From contig JAPLCJ010000047.1 of the NCBI GenBank assembly GCA_026392255.1, forward strand, positions 1 to 64,000: a stretch of DNA of 64,000 nt, read 5' to 3'. Source of the stretch: Solirubrobacterales bacterium (lineage in GTDB: Bacteria; Actinomycetota; Thermoleophilia; Solirubrobacterales; Solirubrobacteraceae). Made by a program: the position numbers and the translations under genes. Under the pieces are notes generated by a model, which did not search any database, was not told the origin of the DNA, and saw nothing but the letters and a program-made list of their open reading frames with translations. How positions within the stretch are numbered: position 1 is the first letter of the stretch; each line of letters begins with the position of its first letter. Positions 33,344-41,495 of this stretch are shown one piece after another.

Positions 33344-34794
33344 GTCTCCGGGCGAGGCTTCTGTGGGCTCTCGCCTACATCCTTGTGCTCGCGATTGTCG
33401 CGCTCGAGGTTCCTCTCGGTATCAACGTTGTTGACCGAATTCGGTCGGATGCCAAGGCACAGGCTCTCTCGCAGGCTCAGAGCACGGCTGCGGCTGCCAA
33501 CGACAGCATTGAGCCGCCGCAGCTGGCAAACCTTGACGAGCTCGTGAAGACAAACGCGGCCACTGCAAAGGGGCGCGTCATGGTCTTCAACAAAACCGGG
33601 CTTACCCTGGCCGACAGCTCAGGTCCCGGCCGTTCGGGTGCTGACTATTCGACTCGGCCGGAGGTCAAGGCCGCCATTGGGGGTGATGTGGTGCAGATCG
33701 AGCGCCACTCAAACACGATGGATAGGGACATGCTCGCTACTGCCGTGCCGGTCATCCACTTTGGCAAGACGGTTGGAGCCGTCCGTATCACGCAGGACTC
33801 AACGGTCATTACAGACTCAGTCAACAGGGCAGTGGTTGGATTGGTCGCGATCGGGCTGCTCGTCCTGCTGCTAGGTCTTGCGGCTGGCTGGCTGATCGCC
33901 AACCAGCTCTCGCGTCCAATGAGGCGATTGGAAAAGACAGCTGAGCGCGTTTACCTCGGTGATCTAAACGCACGAGCCGCGATCGAGGGTCCAAGAGAGC
34001 AGCGAGCGTTGGCAGTCGCCCTCAACAACATGCTCGACCGATTGATCGGGATGTTCAACTCCCAGCGCGACTTTGTTGCGGATGCGTCGCATCAGCTCCG
34101 AACGCCTCTGCAAGCTCTGCGAACAGCGGTGGAAGAGATTGTGTTCGTAGCGGAATCTCCGGAAATTCAACCTGAGGTGGCCAAAGCAAACGCTGCGTTC
34201 ACGCGCATCAACAGCACCATCGACCAGTTGCTGTTCCTCAGTCAGCTTCGTGACAGGAAGGTTGTAGCGACAAGGATTGACTTGCCTCAATACGCCGAAT
34301 CGGTGGCCTCCAGGTGGCGGCCGAACGCTGCCACAGCGGGGATAGATATCAACGTCAAGGGTGCCCCACCTTGGGGTAGACGCTATGGGATGTGCGCGCA
34401 GGAAGACCTTGACCGGGTGATTGACGCACTGGTGGAAAACAGCGTCGCCTACTCGCACGGAAAGGGACCGATTGAGATTGGTGCAGTAGCGGGTGGTATC
34501 GAGATCACTGACCGTGGGCCGGGGCTTCAGACGGGAGAGGAGGAACGTGTCTTCGAGCGTTTCGCCCGGGGCTCCGCTGGCGCAGATCGGTCGGAAGGAA
34601 CAGGACTGGGCCTCGCTATCGCCAGAGAGATCATGGAGATCTGGAATGGGTCGGTTGAGTTGACTAACCGGACTGATGGCATTACGGGAGCGAGAGCACT
34701 GGTGCTCGTTTCAGGGGGCGTGAGGGACGACGAGCACAACGATGAGGAGCTTGACCTGCGGGATGATGGCGACTTCGGAGATAACGTCAACTAG
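33340..34794 (+). CDS. Sensor histidine kinase with probable CTG start
   Basis: About 484 residues: TM1 (LLWALAYILVLAIVALEVPLG), a periplasmic-type sensor region with WVVIHFGKTVG-like cache features, TM2 (VGLVAIGLLVLLLGLAAGWL), HAMP (SRPMRRLEKTAERV), H-box DASHQLRTPLQ (His about residue 248) and ATPase boxes (ALVENSVAYS, DRGPGLQ, GTGLGLAIA). The first in-frame ATG/GTG is GTG 33385, which would cut TM1 in half. Reading from the CTG at 33340 restores the full TM1 and the common MSLRARL-like start, with a CTGA overlap to the regulator. Confidence 0.88.
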   Translation: MSLRARLLWALAYILVLAIVALEVPLGINVVDRIRSDAKAQALSQAQSTAAAANDSIEPPQLANLDELVKTNAATAKGRVMVFNKTGLTLADSSGPGRSGADYSTRPEVKAAIGGDVVQIERHSNTMDRDMLATAVPVIHFGKTVGAVRITQDSTVITDSVNRAVVGLVAIGLLVLLLGLAAGWLIANQLSRPMRRLEKTAERVYLGDLNARAAIEGPREQRALAVALNNMLDRLIGMFNSQRDFVADASHQLRTPLQALRTAVEEIVFVAESPEIQPEVAKANAAFTRINSTIDQLLFLSQLRDRKVVATRIDLPQYAESVASRWRPNAATAGIDINVKGAPPWGRRYGMCAQEDLDRVIDALVENSVAYSHGKGPIEIGAVAGGIEITDRGPGLQTGEEERVFERFARGSAGADRSEGTGLGLAIAREIMEIWNGSVELTNRTDGITGARALVLVSGGVRDDEHNDEELDLRDDGDFGDNVN

Positions 34795-35109
34795 ATGCTT
34801 GAGTTCACGCGTAGCCGAATTGTTGTGCTTGCCATTGTGGGACTGATGATCGCCGCCCTGCTTGGCTGGGCTGTCGAGGGGCTCGCGACAGAAAAGGTTC
34901 TGCTCTCTGGTGCCTCTGCTGACGCCGGCTATGACTTGACTCCGGACGGTAAGGCAGCCAAGGCCGCTTCCTCAAGCAGCAGTAATGCCGCCCCGTTGGT
35001 AACTGAGGTCGGCCCAGACGGCAAGATCAAGGTTGTGTCCGGCCATGCCTCCACCGGCGGGAGCAGCTACACGGCGGATAACTCCAAGAGCCGCAGCCGC
35101 GACGACTGA
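34795..35109 (+). CDS. Small membrane-anchored protein in the two-component operon
   Basis: A 104-residue protein beginning directly after the kinase stop. One membrane helix (RIVVLAIVGLMIAALLGWAV) is followed by an exported low-complexity segment with a Ser run, LVTEVGPDGKIKVVSG and a basic/acidic end. No family recognised. Its design recalls the two small proteins of the divergent redox operon, so it may be an accessory or ligand-sensing partner of the kinase. Confidence 0.75.
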   Translation: MLEFTRSRIVVLAIVGLMIAALLGWAVEGLATEKVLLSGASADAGYDLTPDGKAAKAASSSSSNAAPLVTEVGPDGKIKVVSGHASTGGSSYTADNSKSRSRDD

Positions 35110-35158
35110 TTCTCGCAGTTGGCTGCCACATGCTTGGCAGGTCTAGGATCTAGAAGTC

Positions 35159-37114
35159 ATGGAGCAGTTTGTCTGGACCCCTGACCCGGTGCTTGCCGCC
35201 GACACCAACGTTGCCCGCCTGATGGGCAAAGCAGGCTGCGCTGACATCACACAGATGCGCGCCTGGTCGGCCGCCAACCCGAAAGAGTTCTGGGACCTTG
35301 TTGTTGACGATCTTGGGATCCCGTTCAACACTCCTTACGCGACAACCTTTGATGATTCTGATGGCATTGAGTGGACGCGCTGGTTTGCGGATGGTCGGAT
35401 CAACCTGACGGACGTCTGCGTAGACCGCTGGCGGGAGGATCCAGAGCGCTCGCTCCAACCGGCCCTAATTGCTGAGGAGGAGGACGGCACAGTCACCAGC
35501 CTGACCTTTGCTCAGCTGGCGCTTGAGGTTGACCGGCTGACCGCCGCCTTGCGGGCGGATGGTGTCAAGCCAGGGGACTCTGTCGCGGTCTTCATGCCAA
35601 TGGTCTCAGAGGCTGTAATTGCCGCCTACGCTGTGGCGAAGGTTGGGGCGCTCTATCTCCCAATCTTCTCTGGGTTTGCCGCTGGTGCGATCGCCTCCAG
35701 AATCCAAGACTCTGATGCCCACACGGTCCTGACAGCTGCAAGCTCCTGGCGCAAGGGCAAGCCCGTTGAGCTCCTTCCAGCGCTGAACGAGGCCCTCCTG
35801 AGCTGCCCGATGGTGAAGCGGGTTGTGGTTCTTGAACGGAGTGGCTTCGCAACACCCCAGCTGCACAAAGAGCGGGACATGCTGTGGGACAGGTTCCTCG
35901 ACGCCGGCAATGGGCACGACGGCCGGGCCGCGCACGACACGGCGGCAGAGGACCCGTGGATGCTCGCCTACACCTCGGGGACCACAGGTAAGCCCAAGGG
36001 AGCTGTTCATGTTCACGGCGGCTTCACGGTGAAGATCGCCAGCGAGGCTGCGTATGCGCTTGATGTCAAGGCCGGCGATCACTTCCAGTGGATCACCGAT
36101 ATGGGCTGGATCATGGGCCCGTTCACGATGATCGGCGCGCACGCTAACGGGGCAGCCATGGTGATGCTTGAAGGGTCCCCGGACTATCCGACACCGAGTC
36201 GCGTCTGGGAGACGGCAGAGCGGCATGACGTGGCGGTTCTGGGTATCTCGCCGACGTTGATCCGGGCGCTGAAGGCCAAAGGAGACGAGTGGGTGGATGG
36301 ACACAAGTTTCCAAACCTGCGCATTCTTGGCTCGACTGGCGAGCCGTGGAACCCCGAGCCATACATCTGGCTGTCGGACAAGGTTGGCGGGGGTCGAGTG
36401 CCAATCATCAACATCTCAGGCGGGACTGAGGTTGGAGCCTGCTTCCTCTCGCCCTATCCGGTGGAGCCCTTGAAGGCTTGCACCCTTGGCGGGGCGTGCC
36501 TAGGGATGGACGTGGATGTGTTTGACCCTGAAGGCAATCCCTTGAGGGGCAAAGTTGGCGAACTGGTGTGCAAGTCGCCATGGCCTGGGATGACGCGCGG
36601 TGTATGGGGCGACAGAGAGCGCTACTTGGAGTCCTACTGGACCATGTACCCCGGGGTCTGGCGGCACGGCGACTGGGCAATGGTTGACACCGACGGTCAG
36701 TGGTTCCTCTATGGCCGGTCTGATGAGGCGATCAATGTGGCCGGCAAGCGACTGGGTCCTTCTGAGGTTGAGTCAGTGTTGGTCTCCGACCCTGCTGTAG
36801 CCGAGGCTGCCACTGTCGGCGTTCCTCACGAGACAAAGGGAGAGGCGGTCTGGTGTTTCTGGGTTCCAGTTGACCCTGATGGCGAGGACGTCTCGCCGCG
36901 CCTGCGCGAACTTGTGGCGGCTGAGCTAGGCCGGCCATTCGCCCCGTCACGGGTGGTGAGAGTCCCTGCGCTGCCAAAGACTCGTTCAGCGAAGATCCTC
37001 AGACGGGCAGTTCGAGCTGTGGCGATCGGCGAAGACCCAGGCGACCTATCTAGCGCTGAAAACCCCGAGTCACTTGATGCCATCGCGAAAGCGATTGCGG
37101 CCTCGGAGCTGTAA
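35159..37114 (+). CDS. AMP-dependent acyl-CoA synthetase (acetyl-/propionyl-CoA synthetase-like)
   Basis: A 651-residue ANL-superfamily enzyme with an ACAS-type N-terminal cap (FWDLVVDDLGI), P-loop YTSGTTGKPKGAVHVHGG, ITDMGWIMGP, NISGGTEVGACF, YGRSDEAINVAGKRLGPSEVE and the C-terminal lysine motif LPKTRSAKILRR. The cap and length match Acs-like enzymes for short carboxylates. The WITDMGW-type motif (ITDMGW) is shared with Acs, but the chain specificity is uncertain. TAGGAT lies 9 bp before the ATG, suggesting a leaderless start. Confidence 0.88.
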   Translation: MEQFVWTPDPVLAADTNVARLMGKAGCADITQMRAWSAANPKEFWDLVVDDLGIPFNTPYATTFDDSDGIEWTRWFADGRINLTDVCVDRWREDPERSLQPALIAEEEDGTVTSLTFAQLALEVDRLTAALRADGVKPGDSVAVFMPMVSEAVIAAYAVAKVGALYLPIFSGFAAGAIASRIQDSDAHTVLTAASSWRKGKPVELLPALNEALLSCPMVKRVVVLERSGFATPQLHKERDMLWDRFLDAGNGHDGRAAHDTAAEDPWMLAYTSGTTGKPKGAVHVHGGFTVKIASEAAYALDVKAGDHFQWITDMGWIMGPFTMIGAHANGAAMVMLEGSPDYPTPSRVWETAERHDVAVLGISPTLIRALKAKGDEWVDGHKFPNLRILGSTGEPWNPEPYIWLSDKVGGGRVPIINISGGTEVGACFLSPYPVEPLKACTLGGACLGMDVDVFDPEGNPLRGKVGELVCKSPWPGMTRGVWGDRERYLESYWTMYPGVWRHGDWAMVDTDGQWFLYGRSDEAINVAGKRLGPSEVESVLVSDPAVAEAATVGVPHETKGEAVWCFWVPVDPDGEDVSPRLRELVAAELGRPFAPSRVVRVPALPKTRSAKILRRAVRAVAIGEDPGDLSSAENPESLDAIAKAIAASEL

Positions 37115-37939
37115 CTAGCGGTCGTTCAGGCTCTTGGCCGCGGCGATAATCGCCGTGCCGGATTCAAACTCCCAAGTCCGACAGGCGCCATCGCAGGTTT
37201 GATGTCGCTTGAGAACACGGCGGTCACGACCCTCTGTGCCAGCGCCGAGGATGAGTAGGTCGAAGACGATCCGGTCGGTTTCTTTGAGCCCGTCGACAGC
37301 GTCTAGAGCGAGGAGGATTCCAGATGTCTTTAGAGAGTCCCCTTCGCGCGTGTTGGGAGAGAGAACGACGGCTCCGATGCAAATAACCGCAGCGAGCACG
37401 GGAAGGAGTGCTAGTGCGCTCAGCGTCTGAGGCGTGGAATCCGCAATTGCTTCGGTAGCCGCGATGACCAGCAGCGCAACCGTCGAGATCCCCAAGACGG
37501 GCCAAGCCCGGTCCAGAACGGCTCCCGTCAGTGTGCCGCGCTTGCGCGGTGTGTCAGACCTGACCAGAAGCAGCACGCGCTTGCTATTAGCCTTGTAAGG
37601 CCCGCGGTTGAGCGCGTCCTGGGTAGCTGACTTGCGTGCGCAAATGGAGAGAGGGCTGGTCCGCCCGGAGGCCTCAGCCGCCCACGCAGCAAGGAGGATC
37701 ACCAAGAAAAATCCACTCGCAAGCGGCGACGTTGACATCAGAGCGGCGCCGGCGACAACAAACACTCCCATTAGACAGAGGATTGGCCTGCGATCGGCCC
37801 TAACCCACAGTTTGACCCGCTGCATGGCAAGTCCTCGACTCACTGCGAGGCCGACGAGCTGATCACATACGGCGATCTCAGCAAGCGAGGCTGGGGGTGC
37901 TCCTACGATGCGGGCCTCTGGCGGAATGCTCTGACTCAT
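37115..37939 (-). CDS. Four-helix membrane protein, possibly a degenerate M28-type peptidase
   Basis: About 274 residues with two central pairs of membrane segments (PILCLMGVFVVAGAALM, then VLGISTVALLVIAATEA and ALALLPVLAAVICIGAVVL). The order of flanking segments recalls membrane-inserted M28-like zinc peptidases: RVLLLVRSD would align with the usual AHYD zinc-ligand strand, SPNTREGDSLKTSG with the GANDNASG motif and LLILGAGTEG with the TGAEE motif. Here the zinc ligands are not conserved and the C-terminus is short, so it would be inactive if related. This relationship is my inference. Confidence 0.6.
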   Translation of the reverse strand: MSQSIPPEARIVGAPPASLAEIAVCDQLVGLAVSRGLAMQRVKLWVRADRRPILCLMGVFVVAGAALMSTSPLASGFFLVILLAAWAAEASGRTSPLSICARKSATQDALNRGPYKANSKRVLLLVRSDTPRKRGTLTGAVLDRAWPVLGISTVALLVIAATEAIADSTPQTLSALALLPVLAAVICIGAVVLSPNTREGDSLKTSGILLALDAVDGLKETDRIVFDLLILGAGTEGRDRRVLKRHQTCDGACRTWEFESGTAIIAAAKSLNDR

Positions 37940-37972
37940 ATCTGTGATCTTCCCAACTCTTGACATCGGCGG

Positions 37973-37978
37973 TAACCT
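37973..37978 (+). promoter_or_regulatory. -10 element of the amidase gene
   Basis: TAACCT ends 7 bp before the amidase ATG at 37986 in the 46-bp divergent gap. TTGACA at 37960 is too close to be its -35 partner (7-bp spacer). Confidence 0.45.
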
Positions 37979-37985
37979 CCGACCC

Positions 37986-39368
37986 ATGAACTCAACAGAT
38001 CTCGCATTCGCAGGTGCCGCTGTTCAAGCAGAGATGATCCGGAATGGTGATGTCTCCTCAGTCGAGGTTGTTCAGGCGGCTCTTGACCGAATTGATCGTC
38101 ACGACGGACTGTTGAACAGCTTTCGCGTTGTGCTCAGAGACCAAGCGCTCGCCGACGCAGCTGCTGCTGACGCGGCCCGGTCAGATGGAGGCGGTTCGCT
38201 CAATGGTGTCCCGGTTGCCATCAAGGACGACACTGACGTTGCTGGCCAGTCCACGCTCGTGGGAACAAATGCCACAGACAAGACCCCGAAGACCGCTGAC
38301 GCTGAGGTCGTAAAGAGGCTGCGCGATGCCGGAGCGGTGATTATTGGCAAGACCAATGTCCCGGAGCTGACTCAGTGGCCATTCACTGAGACCGATGCCT
38401 TTGGTGTTACGCGGAATCCTTGGAACACTTCCCATACCCCGGGCGGCTCTAGCGGCGGTTCGGCAGCTGCTGTCGCAGCTGGCTTTGCTGCGGTGGCGCT
38501 CGGCAGTGACGGCGGCGGCTCAATCCGGATTCCTGCCGCGTGCTGCGGCCTGTTTGGGATTAAGACCCAGCGTGGACGGGTTCCACTCGCACCAAAGCAG
38601 GAGGCTTGGCATGGGCTCTCTGTCTACGGACCACTCGCTCGGACAGTGATGGATGCCGCGCTCTTCTTGGACGTCACAGGGGACAGGGCCCCGGGCGAGA
38701 GCCCGTTTGTAGATGCCGTGGGATCAGACCCAGGCAAGCTACGAATCGCCTTCTCAACGAAGACTCCACTCCCCGGGCCAGTTGGCAAGGACCAGAAGGC
38801 CGCTCTGGCGCGGATCGTCGGCGTACTAGAGGGATTGGGTCATTCCGCTACCGGAGAGGACCCGAAGTGGGGGTCGGTAATTCCTGCCTTCATTCCGCGG
38901 TACCTAAGGGGGATTGGCGACGATGCGAAGGCGGTGGAGAACTTCGACGCGCTTGAGAGCCGAACAAAGGGAATGGCCAAGCTCGGGAGTCTGATCAGCG
39001 ACAAGCGCCTTCAGGCCTCACTAGACGCTGAGTCCAAAGTTGCCGGCAAGATCAACTCGATCTTCGATTCGCATGATCTTCTGCTCACCCCAGTTCTCGC
39101 GGCCCAGCCGCTTCCGGTCGGCAAGTATGCCGGGAAGGGAACAATCTGGACCTTCAACGGCGTGGCACGGTTCACCCCGTTCTCGGCGCCGTTCAATCTG
39201 ACCGGCCAGCCTGCGGTCAGCATCCCCGCTGGCTTTGACTCAGACGGACTGCCACTCTCGGTTCAGATTGTGGGGCCAGCTAACTCTGAGGCACTCTTGA
39301 TTGCCGTCGCAGCGCAGATTGAGGCTGCCGCGCCATGGGCCGACAGCCGCCCTCAGCTGCCAGCTTGA
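37986..39368 (+). CDS. Amidase-signature family hydrolase
   Basis: A 460-residue amidase with the Ser-cisSer-Lys triad regions: PVAIKDDTDVAG (Lys), TPGGSSGGSAAAVA (cis-Ser) and GSDGGGSIRIPA (nucleophile). It could act on amides or belong with GatA-like enzymes, but no GatB/GatC partner is near, so a stand-alone amidase is likelier. The next gene starts inside its 3-prime end, showing an operon with the inositol-phosphatase-like gene. Confidence 0.92.
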   Translation: MNSTDLAFAGAAVQAEMIRNGDVSSVEVVQAALDRIDRHDGLLNSFRVVLRDQALADAAAADAARSDGGGSLNGVPVAIKDDTDVAGQSTLVGTNATDKTPKTADAEVVKRLRDAGAVIIGKTNVPELTQWPFTETDAFGVTRNPWNTSHTPGGSSGGSAAAVAAGFAAVALGSDGGGSIRIPAACCGLFGIKTQRGRVPLAPKQEAWHGLSVYGPLARTVMDAALFLDVTGDRAPGESPFVDAVGSDPGKLRIAFSTKTPLPGPVGKDQKAALARIVGVLEGLGHSATGEDPKWGSVIPAFIPRYLRGIGDDAKAVENFDALESRTKGMAKLGSLISDKRLQASLDAESKVAGKINSIFDSHDLLLTPVLAAQPLPVGKYAGKGTIWTFNGVARFTPFSAPFNLTGQPAVSIPAGFDSDGLPLSVQIVGPANSEALLIAVAAQIEAAAPWADSRPQLPA

Positions 39369-40198
39369 GCGACACGGCAGCTCTATTAGCGGTTGCCAGA
39401 GAGGCCGCTCAAGCGGGAGCAGCAGCTGTCGTTGAGCGGGTGGGCAACCACGGCCTGGTTCGCACAAAGAGCTCAGCCACGGACCCAGTGACCGAGGCCG
39501 ATGAAGCCGGAGAGGCAGCGGTCCGTGCAGTCCTAGCCGCGCGGCGTCCTGATGATGGAATCGTCGGAGAGGAGGGTGATGATCAGCTCGGCTCCTCAGA
39601 TCTCCGCTGGTTTGTAGACCCACTCGACGGAACAGTCAACTTCCTTTACGGGATGCCGCAGTGGTGTATCTCGGTAGCAGTGGCCGACGGTGACGGGCCT
39701 CTGGTCGGGGTTGTCCTTGACCCTTCGCGCAATGAGGAGTTTGCAGCCGTCAAAGGGGAGGGGCTGACCTTCAATGGTGATCCGTTCGTCAGGCATGGCG
39801 TCCATGGGCCTGAGGGAGCCGCGGATCCGTTATCGGGCGTGATGCTTGCGACCGGCCTCAACTACGACGCGGGAGTGCGGGCACTACAAGGCGATGTTCT
39901 CGCTGGGTTGAGCCCGAGAGTCAGAGACATTCGGCGCGGCGGTAGTGCCGCCCTTGATCTCTGCTGGGCTGCGATTGGGCGTGTGGATGCCTACTTCGAG
40001 CATGGAGTTAGAGCCTGGGATGTTGCTGCTGGCGGGCTGATCTGCCAGAGCGCAGGCCTGACGGTCCTGCGGCTATCCGAAGGGAATGGGTGGCCTGCGG
40101 GAATTGCTGCGGGGGACGCGAGCGTTGTGGCAGCCGTGGCTGAGGCTCTTGGGGCCAGCAGCACGGCCGCGGCATGGCCCGCTGCTTGGATTGACTGA
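39365..40198 (+). CDS. Inositol monophosphatase-family phosphatase
   Basis: About 277 residues with the metal-binding motifs GEEG, DPLDGTVNF and late WDVAAGGLI of the IMPase/FBPase/PAP-phosphatase fold. Likely Mg-dependent and Li-sensitive; the substrate may be inositol-1-phosphate, histidinol phosphate or PAP. Start choice: TTG at 39365 overlapping the amidase stop (TTGA), as at several other junctions here; an ATG at 39335 would add ten residues. Confidence 0.88.
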   Translation: MSDTAALLAVAREAAQAGAAAVVERVGNHGLVRTKSSATDPVTEADEAGEAAVRAVLAARRPDDGIVGEEGDDQLGSSDLRWFVDPLDGTVNFLYGMPQWCISVAVADGDGPLVGVVLDPSRNEEFAAVKGEGLTFNGDPFVRHGVHGPEGAADPLSGVMLATGLNYDAGVRALQGDVLAGLSPRVRDIRRGGSAALDLCWAAIGRVDAYFEHGVRAWDVAAGGLICQSAGLTVLRLSEGNGWPAGIAAGDASVVAAVAEALGASSTAAAWPAAWID

Positions 40199-40212
40199 GT
40201 TGTAGAAGGCCC

Positions 40213-40331
40213 TCTCCGTTGGGATCGCAGTACGGCGAGTGGGAATCGAACCCACACGTCCTTGCGGACAGCGGATTTTGAATCCGCCGCGTCTACCGTT
40301 CCGCCACCGCCGCAGGTGATCCCAACGGAGA
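40213..40331. repeat. 14-bp perfect inverted repeat bracketing tRNA-Leu(CAA)
   Basis: TCTCCGTTGGGATC (40213-40226) and GATCCCAACGGAGA (40318-40331) are exact reverse complements, each 4 bp outside the mature tRNA ends. In the precursor RNA they would form a long stem extending the acceptor stem, which may guide end processing or mark an inserted gene cassette. Confidence 0.8.
40231..40313 (-). tRNA. tRNA-Leu (anticodon CAA)
   Basis: An 83-nt class II tRNA on the minus strand. Acceptor GCGGCGG pairs with TCGCCGT (GU at both ends), D-arm TGGCGGAACGGTAGACGC, anticodon stem GCGGA/TCCGC with loop TTCAAAA, long variable arm, and T-arm GTGGGTTCGATTCCCAC. No CCA is encoded. It decodes UUG. Confidence 0.93.
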
Positions 40332-40341
40332 AGGTCTCAGG

Positions 40342-40863
40342 TCAGCCCAGTGCCGGGTCAGCGGCGCCGGGCTCTGGCAACGAGCCACCTGCCGGTATTT
40401 CCACTTCCACTTGCCACTCCTGTCGAAAGGCTCGAGTACAGGCAACAACAACTGCGATTTGGAGCAGAACAAGGATCATCGTCATCAGGCCGAGCACTGC
40501 CGGAGGAAGGCCAGCTGAGCCCCAAACGGCTTGTGGCTCTGCATAACCCGGCGCATCGCGGTCAGCCCAAGTTGGAACGGCGATGGCAACAAAGATTGCG
40601 AGCAAAATTGCGAGCGCTGCTCCCACGGCAAGGGGTCCACGAGCCCAGTTAGAAACACGCCAGATAAGGATCGCGTAGATCAGGATGTATCCGAAGGAAA
40701 CGGCGAGCATCCCTTCGAGGACCGACCAGCCGAATGCAAGGATCGCGAGCATTAGCAGCATTGAGAGGCCAAATAGAAGAACGACGGCCGTACGCGCGCC
40801 GTTTGTCTCCGGCGTGTCCCTGTTTGGGTGGGTCACCACCACTTCTGCCTCGGTTGCTCCCAT
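40342..40863 (-). CDS. Four-helix membrane protein, unknown
   Basis: A protein of about 173 residues with four membrane helices in two pairs (VVLLFGLSMLLMLAILAFG, ILIYAILIWRVSNWA, LAVGAALAILLAIFVAIAV, AVLGLMTMILVLLQIAVVV) and a Pro/Gly-rich C-tail. ATG 40861-40863 has TAAAGT 7 bp upstream on the same strand, consistent with leaderless initiation. It lies directly upstream of tRNA-Leu(CAA) on the same strand, so one transcript may carry both. No family recognised. Confidence 0.75.
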   Translation of the reverse strand: MGATEAEVVVTHPNRDTPETNGARTAVVLLFGLSMLLMLAILAFGWSVLEGMLAVSFGYILIYAILIWRVSNWARGPLAVGAALAILLAIFVAIAVPTWADRDAPGYAEPQAVWGSAGLPPAVLGLMTMILVLLQIAVVVACTRAFRQEWQVEVEIPAGGSLPEPGAADPALG

Positions 40864-40964
40864 GGCAGTGACTTTACACCGGGTGCCAATGACCTGGCAC
40901 CAGCGCAGGCAAAATGTTGCCCAAGGCGCGTGATTTTGGCTAAACACTGCGCTACCCTCAGATC

Positions 40965-41351
40965 ATGGCTTCAACCAACCTTAAGAAGATTTCTGCGCTG
41001 CTTTGCGTTGTCGCCCTGACAGCCTCACCGGCCATGGCTGTTGCCGACCCCGGCGGCGATCAGTACTGCGATCCCTTCGGCGGCTGTGGGGTTGACCCCG
41101 GACCGGGCGGTGGGGGCACTAAGGGTCACGGCAAGAAGCACCCAACCGCTCCCGACCAGAAGATTCTCGACGCTATTGCGGAGGCGATGCAAGCCCAGTC
41201 GCTAAGTGCTGCCGAACGCGCAGCGAAGGCGGCGGGCGCAGATGCGGCTGCAATTGCTGCTTGGCGTAAGGCTTCGAAGCTTGCGCGCGCCGGCGTGGTT
41301 CTGGACGCAGCAGGGCTCTCAGCAGTGCGCAGTTCGCTCCCCTCAAGCTGA
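40965..41351 (+). CDS. Small secreted protein, Gly/Asp-rich then helical
   Basis: A 128-residue protein with a signal peptide (LLCVVALTASPAMAVA), a Cys-containing Gly/Pro/Asp segment (QYCDPFGGCGVDPGPGGGG) and a helical Ala-rich C-half (ILDAIAEAMQAQSLSAAERAAKAAGADAAAI is interrupted at this length). TACCCT is 6 bp before the ATG. No family recognised; a surface or periplasm-like structural role is possible. Clearly a real coding gene given the signal peptide and codon pattern. Confidence 0.72.
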   Translation: MASTNLKKISALLCVVALTASPAMAVADPGGDQYCDPFGGCGVDPGPGGGGTKGHGKKHPTAPDQKILDAIAEAMQAQSLSAAERAAKAAGADAAAIAAWRKASKLARAGVVLDAAGLSAVRSSLPSS

Positions 41352-41377
41352 CACCGGCTACCATGCTGGGTCGCACT

Positions 41378-41448
41378 GGGGGACTAGTGTATCGGTAACA
41401 CGGTGGTCTCCAAAACCGCAACGCCAGGTTCGATTCCTGGGTCCCCCG
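41378..41448 (+). tRNA. tRNA-Trp (anticodon CCA)
   Basis: A 71-nt tRNA: acceptor GGGGGAC/GTCCCCC, D-arm AGTGTATCGGTAACAC, anticodon stem GTGGT/ACCGC with loop CTCCAAA, T-arm CCAGGTTCGATTCCTGG, discriminator G. The D-arm resembles Gln/Glu tRNAs but the anticodon loop reads CCA. Confidence 0.88.
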
Positions 41449-41495
41449 TCAGTCAGTTTTCCCCACTGCAACAGGGAAACTCAGCATGGGCTGCT

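Noticed and set aside
37960-37965. TTGACA as -35 of the amidase promoter
   Set aside because: The spacing to the -10 box TAACCT is 7 bp, far short of 16-18 bp.
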